Positions 37,851-45,746 of a stretch of DNA of 64,000 bases are shown one piece after another. Each line of letters starts with the position of its first letter. The first letter of the stretch is position 1. The notes under the pieces were generated by a model, which was not told where the DNA came from, did no database searches, and was given only the letters and a program-made list of their open reading frames with translations. Position numbers and translations under genes: made by a program. Source of the stretch: Sediminibacillus terrae. GTDB taxonomy: Bacteria; Bacillota; Bacilli; Bacillales; Amphibacillaceae. The stretch covers positions 434,001 to 498,000 of the forward strand of contig NZ_VZDQ01000011.1 in the NCBI RefSeq assembly GCF_009602435.1, in the 5' to 3' direction.

Positions 37851-38225
37851 TCACTTGATAGCCATTTTAATAGTCAATCCCACTTGCTCCTTGAATACTC
37901 CGGCTGGATTCATGGAGAGCAACACTTCCCCAGCTTCTGTTTCAAATTCCTTCTCTCTATTACCGAGAAATCGTTTTGCTCCGTAAGAGGTTGAATACAG
38001 AGTTCCGATGATTGTTTCAACTGTCCAAGTCACTTGATAAGACGGAAGCCGGTGAACTTCTAAATCGAAATCTGAATCCTTAATGATTGTTTCATAACTC
38101 CGATCGGGATGTCGATAAGTAGTATTTCCAGCCCTCGTTCTTTTCCATTCTGTTTCCCATTCAAGAAAAAACGCTGCACTTAGTATCGAACGAGCGTGGA
38201 AGGATACATAGGTCTGTATTTGCAT
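37851..38225 (-). pseudogene. remnant of a class I SAM-dependent methyltransferase
   Basis: The frame encodes about 124 residues that look like only the C-terminal third of a Methyltransf_11/25-type enzyme (WTVETIIGTLYSTSYGAKRF and NPAGVFKEQVGLTIKMA). The SAM-binding GxGxG half is missing. All three minus frames between 38226 and 38375 lack it, and stops break any extension. No ribosome site precedes the ATG at 38225. It is most likely a decayed fragment next to the sigma/DUF4030 module. Confidence 0.65.
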
Positions 38226-38375
38226 ATAGGTCGCTGTTCCTTTGAAAAGTTTTCACCCATGTGTATTCACACTTTTCACGCTTATTGAAATTCCATTCTT
38301 TATTAAAGCTTCTCTGCTTGTCGGAGTAACACCTGCAAGAAAAGCGCTTCTGAAATAAATCAGCTTCTCCCATAA

Positions 38376-39440
38376 TTAATGGTTCAATATTTCCTCGTCC
38401 TTACTATAAATATTAATGACATATTCATCATCCTTCACATTTTCTTTCACTTCATCCGATTCAATAAATTGCCGGGCTTCCTTTTCAATCTCGGCTGCCA
38501 GTTGTTTTGCATCTTTTTGATCAGCCTCAATCGAAGTCCTGATAGAGAACGTAAGTGGAGATGGATAAAAGGAATAAGCAAATCCTTCGACTTTAAGTTC
38601 TTCCATTCCGATTAATCCTTCTCCCATCGCACTAATGACAGGCATCCATCTTTGCTCCGCTTTTTGTTTTTCCGGATCTATTTTATATACTTTTATTTTG
38701 AAATCGCCTAATTCTGTCTCCTCAGCCAAATCCCTTGCGATTGCTTTCATTTCATCTATGCGGGTTTCCGTAATAGGAATTTCCAATGGAATAAATCGTT
38801 CTATGTCATTGATTCTAACGTTTGCCGAAAGAATCTCATATCCCTCTTTTTCCATCTTTTCGAGAATGGCTTTTTGAAGTTGCTGACTTTGCTCCTGATA
38901 AGCTTCCATCTGCTTTATTTGCTCCGTTGTCATCTCTGACTCGGGATCTACTGGTTCTTTGTGTAAGGTTATATCCACCTTATAGGCATCAACTCCCTTT
39001 GCTTCCAGAAGGTTGATGACCTTTCGTTTCACTTCTTCTTTGACTTCTTTGTAATAGCTTTCCGAACCATCTATTTCTATTCCGATTGTTTTGGTTCTTA
39101 CATGCAGGCTGGCTCCACCAACCTTATAGCCCTCATCTTGCAATTCATCAACTATTGAGCCCACTAAAGAAGAGTCAGAACCTTTTTCGAACAGTCCATT
39201 CAAAACCGGAATTTGTGCAAGGACGTTAGCTATGGCAGGAGAAGTAAATGCAGAACCTATTAACAGACCTATAAGAATGACTGCTGCTGAACTGAAATAA
39301 AATACTTTCTTTCCGAATCCTTGTTTTTTTGGCTTGACTTGCAACTTTTCAAAAACCCTGTCTTCAATACTTTTAGCTGTATCATTTGAGAAATAATGAT
39401 CGTAATAGTAACTTTTCGTCTCTTTTAACTTCTTATCCAT
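38376..39440 (-). CDS. membrane-anchored DUF4030-like protein, candidate anti-sigma factor
   Basis: 354 residues: a cytoplasmic N terminus of about 45 residues, one transmembrane helix (about 46-66, VFYFSSAAVILIGLLIGSAF), then a long outside domain with repeated alpha/beta units rich in Lys and Glu. This layout and its place six bases after an ECF sigma gene suggest it holds or senses for that sigma. DUF4030 is the family I think it belongs to. Direct anti-sigma function is an inference. Confidence 0.75.
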   Translation of the reverse strand: MDKKLKETKSYYYDHYFSNDTAKSIEDRVFEKLQVKPKKQGFGKKVFYFSSAAVILIGLLIGSAFTSPAIANVLAQIPVLNGLFEKGSDSSLVGSIVDELQDEGYKVGGASLHVRTKTIGIEIDGSESYYKEVKEEVKRKVINLLEAKGVDAYKVDITLHKEPVDPESEMTTEQIKQMEAYQEQSQQLQKAILEKMEKEGYEILSANVRINDIERFIPLEIPITETRIDEMKAIARDLAEETELGDFKIKVYKIDPEKQKAEQRWMPVISAMGEGLIGMEELKVEGFAYSFYPSPLTFSIRTSIEADQKDAKQLAAEIEKEARQFIESDEVKENVKDDEYVINIYSKDEEILNH

Positions 39441-39446
39441 TAAGGA

Positions 39447-40016
39447 TCACTCTCCTATTTTAGAAGTTAACACTTGTTTTAATCTTTCTCTCCCTCGGAC
39501 TAGTCTGGTTCGAACAGTATTGGAATTAATAGCAAGGGAAACTGCTATTTCCTCCACCTTTTGTTCGTGAAAATAATACAGGATGAGGATTTCCCGATAT
39601 TTAATCGGGAGCGAGAAGATACTTTGCAAAACCTCTTCCCGTTGGTCTTGTTTTAGATAAGATACTTCAGGACTTTCGCTGCGCTTAAATGCTTCAAAAA
39701 ATTGCCACGGCTGCATAAGGATGGCTAGTTTATTTTTTCTTAAGACGTCTTTTGATGTATTTGCTGTAATCCGATACAGCCAGGTGGATAGCGAGGCCTC
39801 TCCCCGATATTGATTTAAGTTCTGATAACACTTTATAAAAACTTCCTGCGATATGTCTTCTGCCATACCATGGTCTTGTACAAAGGAATAGGCAAGCAAG
39901 AAAACTTTTTGTGAATAGGAAGCCATTAGTTCCTTCAGTAAAAGCTCTTTCTCTTGTTCATTTAAATGAACTTTCTCTTGGTTAAACGGTATTGGAATAT
40001 CGCGATTATCCCTCAT
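39447..40016 (-). CDS. ECF-type RNA polymerase sigma factor
   Basis: 189 residues, with region 2 (MAEDISQEVFIKCYQNLNQYRG and STWLYRITANTSKDVLRK) and region 4 (LPIKYREILILYYFHEQKVEEIA, then NSNTVRTRLVRGRERLK). The frame is open to 40085, but ATG 40016 has GGGGGA upstream and gives a normal N terminus. It is followed at once by a membrane protein that may be its anti-sigma. It is clearly different from the ECF factor 3 kb away. Confidence 0.88.
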   Translation of the reverse strand: MRDNRDIPIPFNQEKVHLNEQEKELLLKELMASYSQKVFLLAYSFVQDHGMAEDISQEVFIKCYQNLNQYRGEASLSTWLYRITANTSKDVLRKNKLAILMQPWQFFEAFKRSESPEVSYLKQDQREEVLQSIFSLPIKYREILILYYFHEQKVEEIAVSLAINSNTVRTRLVRGRERLKQVLTSKIGE

Positions 40017-40183
40017 GTGAATCCCCCTTCCACCTTTTAGACTGGCAAATAGATTTTTTTGTTTCATTTTTTTCCAAACAATCACTAAAAATTCCCTTCA
40101 TTTGCATGCTTTCAAGCTTATTAATTATCTCTGTTGATAGGAACTGGGACTTGGTTATCTTTTTAGAAAATCTTTTAGATAAA

Positions 40184-40211
40184 AGAAAAAGCACCCTGTT
40201 AAGGATGCTTT
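40184..40211 (-). terminator. terminator of the SDR gene
   Basis: AAAGCANCC/GGNTGCTTT stem (40188-40211) followed on the minus strand by TTTTTCTTTT. Confidence 0.8.
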
Positions 40212-40219
40212 CTGCTTAT

Positions 40220-41056
40220 TTATTTCATTGTAAAGGGTGGAATATAACGGCCGTCCACATCAACAAACTGGTATTCCTTTGCAAGGTCACCGACTTTACA
40301 TATTCTACCTGTTTTCTTAAAAATATCAGGATCTTCAGCCAAAGCTGTGATGCCCCGACCAATATAAAACGGGGTTTCTGTACCTTGTAAATCTTTTGAC
40401 TGCTGCCAGTTCTCCTCATCTGATTGATGATATTTCAGTACTAATTCCGTTCTCATAAATCCCGGGGAAACAGCGATTACTGCGATATTATCTTGCTTTA
40501 GCTCTAACGAAAGGCCATAGGCCATGCGCACAATCGTGTTTTTGGCTAAATCATAATAAAAGTGTCCAGTATAATTACCATCATCCCAAAAAGTCGTATG
40601 GAAAATAACCGCCTCTTGATTTTCCCTCATAAAAGGAACCGCATAATGATTCGTCGCCAATTGGGCACGGACGCCAGCCGTGAACATCGTATCCCAATGC
40701 TTTAAAGGAAGGTCCCAGAAGGTCCCTCCTTCCACCCCCAGATCATGTGCTCCCCAGACATTATTTACTAAAATATCCAGTTTGCCTTGTTCCCTTCTTA
40801 TTTGTTCTATTACTGCTGCTGTCTCTTCGTCTTTCGTATGATCGCATCGAATGGCAACCGCCATCCCTCCTGCCTCTATAATTTCCTCTGCAGTCTCATC
40901 GATAGATCCAGGAAAATTTTGGTTAGAACTGCCTCTTAAGCTACGCCCTGTAACGTAAACTGTCGCTCCTGCTTTCCCTAATTCTATTGCAATCCCCCGC
41001 CCTGCACCTCTGCTTGCTCCAGTCACCAATGCAATCTTCCCTGTTAACTTTTTCAA
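40220..41056 (-). CDS. short-chain dehydrogenase/reductase
   Basis: 278 residues, classical SDR. The NAD(P) motif is TGASRGAGRGIA, then NNVWG, and the active-site YxxxK is in YYDLAKN; the usual catalytic Ser position falls in the FHTTFWDD stretch and reads Thr. An Arg after the second beta strand (VTGRS) favours NADP(H). Substrate unknown. It is divergent from a WYL-domain regulator, which may control it. Confidence 0.9.
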   Translation of the reverse strand: MKKLTGKIALVTGASRGAGRGIAIELGKAGATVYVTGRSLRGSSNQNFPGSIDETAEEIIEAGGMAVAIRCDHTKDEETAAVIEQIRREQGKLDILVNNVWGAHDLGVEGGTFWDLPLKHWDTMFTAGVRAQLATNHYAVPFMRENQEAVIFHTTFWDDGNYTGHFYYDLAKNTIVRMAYGLSLELKQDNIAVIAVSPGFMRTELVLKYHQSDEENWQQSKDLQGTETPFYIGRGITALAEDPDIFKKTGRICKVGDLAKEYQFVDVDGRYIPPFTMK

Positions 41057-41105
41057 ATTACTACACCCTTTCTATAAAAGATGTATTCATTGTAAACAAG
41101 CTATC

Positions 41106-41134
41106 TTGACAACCTCTGTCATATTTCATTAAAT
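41106..41134 (+). promoter_or_regulatory. promoter and TGACA-N5-TGTCA dyad before the WYL regulator
   Basis: TTGACA (41106-41111) lies 17 bases from TTAAAT. The palindrome TGACA-N5-TGTCA (41107-41121) covers the -35 and could be the regulator's own site. Confidence 0.5.
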
Positions 41135-41162
41135 AATCAGTATATATGGAAAGTTGGTGAAC

Positions 41163-42134
41163 ATGATGAGAGGAGACCGGCTAATATCGATTTTATTGTT
41201 ATTGCAATCGTATGATCAGTTGACGGCAAAACAGCTATCCGAAAAACTGGAAGTTTCAGAACGAACGATTTATCGAGACATGGATGCACTCAGCAGGATA
41301 GGTATCCCAGTTGTTGCAGAACGCGGTAAGCAAGGCGGATGGTCATTGCTTGATAACTATAAAACAACCCTTACCGGTTTTAAAGAAGCTGAAGTCCATG
41401 CTTTGTTTATTTCTTACTCGATACAGTTGCTAGAGGATCTTGGCCTTAAACGTGAAGCTGATGACGCTAAGAACAAATTGTTCGCATCCCTTCCAGCAGT
41501 ACAACAAAACAGTGCCAAAGCAGTGTGGAATCGGATTTATATCGATACTAGTAGTTGGAGACAAAAACAAGAAAATGCCACTTCATTTTCTGTACTTCAG
41601 CAAGCAATCTGGGATACAAAAAAATTAAGGATAGAATACCAGCGTGCAGATGGCAGTGAGGATGAGAGGATAGTAAAACCACTAGGATTAGTTGCTAAAG
41701 GAAACAAGTGGTATTTTATTGCTGGTAAAGAGAATAACGAAATCCGCAGTTACCGAATTTCCAGAATACAAGCCGCTAAACCAATTGATGAAACCTTTAT
41801 CAGACCTAATAATTTTGACCTTGCTAGTTATTGGGATTCCACGACCAATGCGTTTATCGAGCATTTGCCTGAATACCCAGTATCGGTAGAGGTAACGAAA
41901 ACAATCATGCCCCGGCTGACTTTCACTGGACGTTTTGTCCGGATTCTCGAAGTAAAGGATCCATCACAAGAAGGTTGGATTCCAGTTGATTTGGTTTTTA
42001 ATACAGAAGAGGAAGCAGCAGCATATATCTTAGGTTTCGCCAATCAAATCAGGATCCTCAAACCAAAACGGCTACATAGCAAAGTCAGCGATATGGCAAA
42101 AGCTACAGCCGCTTTTTATCAACAAAATGACTAG
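41163..42134 (+). CDS. YafY-type transcriptional regulator, HTH_11 plus WYL domain
   Basis: 323 residues. N-terminal DeoR-like HTH (about residues 5-58, TAKQLSEKLEVSERTIYRDMDALS), a central WYL ligand domain (KKLRIEYQRADGSEDERIVKPLGLV, then WYFIAG) and a C-terminal extension (WCX). Start chosen at ATG 41163; TTG 41154 is also open but no better placed. Divergent from the SDR gene. Confidence 0.88.
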   Translation: MMRGDRLISILLLLQSYDQLTAKQLSEKLEVSERTIYRDMDALSRIGIPVVAERGKQGGWSLLDNYKTTLTGFKEAEVHALFISYSIQLLEDLGLKREADDAKNKLFASLPAVQQNSAKAVWNRIYIDTSSWRQKQENATSFSVLQQAIWDTKKLRIEYQRADGSEDERIVKPLGLVAKGNKWYFIAGKENNEIRSYRISRIQAAKPIDETFIRPNNFDLASYWDSTTNAFIEHLPEYPVSVEVTKTIMPRLTFTGRFVRILEVKDPSQEGWIPVDLVFNTEEEAAAYILGFANQIRILKPKRLHSKVSDMAKATAAFYQQND

Positions 42135-42220
42135 GAAGCAAATGACCAGTATCGCAAAAAGTTGCTCTTAGTGAAAAAGGACCGTCCTCCGATTTTAGAT
42201 AAAGCCCTTTTTTACAGAAA

Positions 42221-42255
42221 TGAAAACCAGCACTGTCCCTTCAGCTGCTGGTTTA
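42221..42255 (-). terminator. terminator of the FMN reductase operon
   Basis: AACCAGCA/TGCTGGTT stem (42225-42253) followed on the minus strand by TTTCATTTC. Confidence 0.75.
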
Positions 42256-42280
42256 AAGTATTGTTGTGAATTATCTATGC

Positions 42281-42517
42281 TTATTCTATCTCCCATTTCT
42301 CCACATCGGTGGCAGGGATCAGAGGAGCGCCAAACATTACGTAAGAATTGTCCTTTTCCTGTCCTGTACTATATTGTTCTATCCGTTCATCTCTTTTAAT
42401 TGTTTCCAATATCGTGGGGTGGATGAGAATTTTTTTCGGAATAGTCGGCTCTCCAATTTCCGTTTGCTCAGCCCGCCATATGGAGATGTCTTGTAGCAGA
42501 GCGTCCAGTTCCATCAT
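42281..42517 (-). CDS. small conserved-looking protein, unknown function
   Basis: 78 residues, soluble and acidic, with the stretch KKILIHPTILETIKRDERI and a C-terminal MFGAPLIPATDVEKWEIE-like end. AAGGAGG precedes ATG at the right distance, so it is translated. It lies 33 bases after the FMN reductase gene in the same direction and shares its terminator. I do not recognise the family. Confidence 0.7.
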   Translation of the reverse strand: MMELDALLQDISIWRAEQTEIGEPTIPKKILIHPTILETIKRDERIEQYSTGQEKDNSYVMFGAPLIPATDVEKWEIE

Positions 42518-42550
42518 GTTTCCTCCTTATCTTGCTGTCTTATAATCCAG

Positions 42551-43084
42551 TCAACTGATATTCTGCTGCAACCTTATAAGTTCTTCCGCAAATTTATCAA
42601 TGCGTTCGGTAACCTCTTCGTCAATGATTTCATTTTCATCGTCAAATGAGTCGTTATGGATAAAAACATTATATGCCGGTACCAATCCTTTTAAATAAGA
42701 AAGAATTGGTTTTAGCTGATATTCGGAGACAAGAAAGTGCTTTTCGACTGCTCCGGTAGACACAATCCCTGTTACTTTATTCTTAAAAGCATCGACCGGG
42801 AAGTGGTCCAGTAAGTTTTTCAATGCTCCGGAAATTGATGCCTGGTAAATCGGTGTGCCTATGACCAGAAAATCAGCCGCCAATATTTTATTTATTACAT
42901 TAAAAGTATCTTCATTATAATAGGCAAGCGGCGTACCGCGGACAAATTCCACATCGTAATCCTTCAAGTCGATCATTTCCGTTTTCACATCTGAATCAAC
43001 TGCTTTAGCAGCTGCCAATACTTTATTGATGGCTACATGGGTCTTCCAGCCAACCAACGATCCTGATATTCCCACAAGCTTCAT
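42551..43084 (-). CDS. NADPH-dependent FMN reductase family flavoprotein
   Basis: 177 residues, flavodoxin-like fold. The phosphate-binding loop is GISGSLVGWKT and the second signature is GTPIYQASISGALKNLLDHF, typical of SsuE/MsuE-type reductases that supply reduced FMN to monooxygenases. No monooxygenase is adjacent. First gene of a two-gene operon. Confidence 0.9.
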   Translation of the reverse strand: MKLVGISGSLVGWKTHVAINKVLAAAKAVDSDVKTEMIDLKDYDVEFVRGTPLAYYNEDTFNVINKILAADFLVIGTPIYQASISGALKNLLDHFPVDAFKNKVTGIVSTGAVEKHFLVSEYQLKPILSYLKGLVPAYNVFIHNDSFDDENEIIDEEVTERIDKFAEELIRLQQNIS

Positions 43085-43399
43085 AGCCGTACCCTCCTGT
43101 AAAGATAAGTTCGATCAGCTCTTGTCAATTCCCCAAAACAAACTGTATCTCTTTCCTAATAAATGAGAAGCTTCTCGATATCTTATTCATTCTTTCTCTA
43201 TTTGCCTTTAACCAGCTGTCTGTTCTTTTTCGTTGAACAGAAGATAATAATACACTGAGTACAGTTTACCATTTTCAGGTTGCTGGAAGCCATTAACAAC
43301 TTCTTCACAAAAAAGTAACAACCCACTCCCTGCTGAATCAAAAGCAAAAACTGTATGATTCCCTGCTTTTCGGACAGGCTAAAACAAGGAGGGATGATT
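43085..43399. other. intergenic region with a possible coding remnant
   Basis: These 315 bases hold the divergent promoters. On the minus strand one frame stays open from 43378 to 43208 and reads like protein (VFAFDSAGSGLLLF, then GKLYSVYYYLLFNEKE), but it has no start codon and opens after a stop. It may be a fragment of a lost gene. Confidence 0.3.
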
Positions 43400-43753
43400 T
43401 TGGCACAACAATTTTTATCCATAGAAGAATTCAATCAACTAATCCAGCAATGGAATGACAAGACCATTAAAGTAACGAAGCAGGAAATCGGCGATTATGA
43501 TGAGACGGTACTACGGTTAAATGCCGTTTCCTATGACACAGATACACGAAGAGTGGATGACTATCAAGCGAAGCATAAGCTGCTATTAAGAGGAGATGGC
43601 ACCATGCTTACAGATGCAGCAAATACACAGCCGCTACCAAACCAGGTCTACGAAATTCCAATTGAGGATTCTACATTATTTCAATACGACGATGAACGTT
43701 TTTCCTTAACGACTGACCGTGGCAGCTATACCATTGAATTAATAACTGAATAG
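43400..43753 (+). CDS. hypothetical small soluble protein
   Basis: 117 residues, acidic, no membrane segment; begins AQQFLSIEEFNQLIQQW and is beta-rich toward the end (FSLTTDRGSYTIEL). AAGGAGGG directly abuts ATG 43394, so the TTG at 43400, six bases on, is the better start. It has its own terminator. The family is not recognised. Confidence 0.7.
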   Translation: MAQQFLSIEEFNQLIQQWNDKTIKVTKQEIGDYDETVLRLNAVSYDTDTRRVDDYQAKHKLLLRGDGTMLTDAANTQPLPNQVYEIPIEDSTLFQYDDERFSLTTDRGSYTIELITE

Positions 43754-43770
43754 GGAGAAGTATACATAGT

Positions 43771-43809
43771 AAAAACATGGCACCATTAAAAATAAGCGCC
43801 ATGTTTTTT
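43771..43809. terminator. bidirectional terminator
   Basis: AAAACATGGC/GCCATGTTTT arms (43772-43807) between convergent genes. Confidence 0.88.
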
Positions 43810-44639
43810 CATTGCTTGATCCCTTTTTTTAACCAATTTAAAACAAGGTCAAACCATGGTTCACAATATTGATTGATTTGCTCTTTGCGTGCAGCCGAAA
43901 CGGCAGTGCCCAACGAGAGGCCATGTACCCCACTTTCAAAAAAGTGAGCCTCATTTGGGATTCGCTTTTCCTGAAGGGCGAGCATCAGTTTCATCGAATT
44001 TTCTACCGGCACCGTCGCATCATCCCTTGTATGCCAAATGAATACTCTTGGCAAATGTTCCGGGATATGTTTGTCAGGTTGGATAAGCCTTTTCTTTGTC
44101 GGTTGATGAAAGTCATGCCCGAATAAATCTTTGATTTTTTTCTCTCTTTCTACTTGTTTTGGCCATCCATAAGTGAAATTAACGACCGGATAACATAATA
44201 CCAAATGATTTACATGCAATTTTTCCGAAGAAACACCCAGTAGTCCAGCTACCCAGTCCTTTTCTGCCGTAAATGTGAGAGCAAGGTGCCCTCCTGCCGA
44301 AAAACCAGTCAGGACGATTTGCTCCAAATCGACATGCCAGTTCTCCGCGTTTGAACGCAGCCACAAAAAAGTTGAACCCAGCTGTACATAAGGATCGGGA
44401 AATAAAGAAGTATCAGATGAAATACAAGAATATCTTACAATGATGACATGGTATCCTTCTGAGAAATACTTCATCGCCACAGGATCTGCTTCCCTGTCGG
44501 AAGTGTGGGTATAGCCTCCTCCTGGGCATATCACCACGACCGGACGTTTCTCCCCAGTCTTGAATTGAGAAGAATCCTCCCATAAATATGCTATTGCGTA
44601 TGCACCTTCTGTACCGAATTTCTGCTTTTCGATTCTCAA
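43809..44639 (-). CDS. alpha/beta hydrolase, acetyl-esterase/BD-FAE-like
   Basis: 276 residues, no signal peptide. The oxyanion loop is VICPGGGYTHTS, the nucleophile is in GFSAGGHLA, the Asp in HTRDDATVP, and the His in ESGVHGLSLG: a complete triad. The layout fits xylan/acetyl esterases and related carbohydrate esterases. The upstream GTG (44648) overlaps GAGGGG, so TTG 44639 with eight-base spacing is preferred. Single gene. Confidence 0.88.
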   Translation of the reverse strand: MRIEKQKFGTEGAYAIAYLWEDSSQFKTGEKRPVVVICPGGGYTHTSDREADPVAMKYFSEGYHVIIVRYSCISSDTSLFPDPYVQLGSTFLWLRSNAENWHVDLEQIVLTGFSAGGHLALTFTAEKDWVAGLLGVSSEKLHVNHLVLCYPVVNFTYGWPKQVEREKKIKDLFGHDFHQPTKKRLIQPDKHIPEHLPRVFIWHTRDDATVPVENSMKLMLALQEKRIPNEAHFFESGVHGLSLGTAVSAARKEQINQYCEPWFDLVLNWLKKGIKQ

Positions 44640-44723
44640 TCCTCTCACCCCTCAGCCTTGAAAATGTATGATCTATTACTAAGATAAAGGATGGAGAACT
44701 TTTTTTCACGGCATATTATCCGA

Positions 44724-45137
44724 TCAAGCCTCTGCTTCTAATTGTAAAACAGCTCCAACATTTTGCTGAGCAGTGGTAAAGCAAATAAAAGCGATCAATT
44801 CACTGATTTCTTTTTCTGAAAACACATCCCGTAATACATCGAACACGGAGTCTGGTATTTCTCCATGTGACCTGGCAAAAACTTCAGCAAATCCTGTTGC
44901 GGTAAGTACTCTTTCATCCACAATATGCGGGTTCGGTTTTCCTTTTGCTTTGCAGTATTGACAGCCATTTCGCTGAGCCAGCGTCCTTCTAACCTGCTCT
45001 TTAAGTTCTACCGCCAGTTGTCCTTCCTTTTCCAACACTTTCCCGAGCAATGTCCAACTTTCCATTATCCTCGGGTTATGTCCCAATAGTTGTTGGAAAG
45101 GCGTTTCTCCAATTTTTGACTGATTAATTCTGACCAT
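44724..45137 (-). CDS. AhpD-like carboxymuconolactone decarboxylase family protein
   Basis: 137 residues, AhpD fold. It keeps the CxxC pair in NGCQYCKAKG, so a thiol peroxidase-type role in oxidative defence is more likely than decarboxylation. The His seen three residues after CxxC in AhpD itself is not obvious. The frame runs to 45230, but ATG 45137 follows AAGGAGG. Divergent from an Lrp/AsnC regulator that may control it. Confidence 0.82.
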   Translation of the reverse strand: MVRINQSKIGETPFQQLLGHNPRIMESWTLLGKVLEKEGQLAVELKEQVRRTLAQRNGCQYCKAKGKPNPHIVDERVLTATGFAEVFARSHGEIPDSVFDVLRDVFSEKEISELIAFICFTTAQQNVGAVLQLEAEA

Positions 45138-45257
45138 CCCTATCCCTCCTTGTTTTATAATGATAAGATAATAACTAAATCTTTCACATACACTTTTTAA
45201 AGAAAATATACAAAATCCTTTAGAAATCAAACGTAATCAGGAGGCATCATTTAAAAT

Positions 45258-45692
45258 ATGAAAATAGATGATATCGATGTAAAAATAATAGATGAATTAC
45301 AGAAAAACAGCCGATTGTCAATGAGTGAGCTTGGCAGGAGAGTCAATCTTTCTTCGCCCTCTGTGACGGAAAGGGTGAGACAAATGGAATCTTTCGGAAT
45401 CATCCAGCAATATACCCTCGAAGTCGACTATGAAAAGTTGGGCTGTCCGATACAATGTTTGATAGAAGCTACAGTGAAAGACGGAAATTACGAAGCCTTT
45501 AAAAATAAAATCCAAACGTTCTCTAATGTAGAGTTTTGTTATCGAATTGCCGGCAAAGCATGTTATATGCTGAAGTTGCATTTTAAAGATTTTACACAAG
45601 CAGAAGAATTCATTAATACGTTAAGTTCCTACGCTGCAACGGTTACCCATTTTATCTTTTCTAAAGTGGAAACCAATCTATCATTTCAATAA
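45258..45692 (+). CDS. Lrp/AsnC family transcriptional regulator
   Basis: 144 residues: N-terminal HTH (SRLSMSELGRRVNLSSPSVTERVRQM) and C-terminal RAM ligand/oligomer domain ending in HFIFSKVETN. ATG start; AGGAGG is 13 bases upstream, slightly far. Divergent from the AhpD-like gene. Effector, usually an amino acid, not known. Confidence 0.92.
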   Translation: MKIDDIDVKIIDELQKNSRLSMSELGRRVNLSSPSVTERVRQMESFGIIQQYTLEVDYEKLGCPIQCLIEATVKDGNYEAFKNKIQTFSNVEFCYRIAGKACYMLKLHFKDFTQAEEFINTLSSYAATVTHFIFSKVETNLSFQ

Positions 45693-45702
45693 TAAAATAT
45701 AA

Positions 45703-45736
45703 TAAAAACCCCTTCGTCCTCTTGGGCAAAGGGGTC
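45703..45736 (-). terminator. terminator of the alkaline phosphatase gene
   Basis: AACCCCTT paired with AAAGGGGT, then TTTTTATTATA on the minus strand. Confidence 0.85.
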
Positions 45737-45746
45737 AGCTTGTTGT

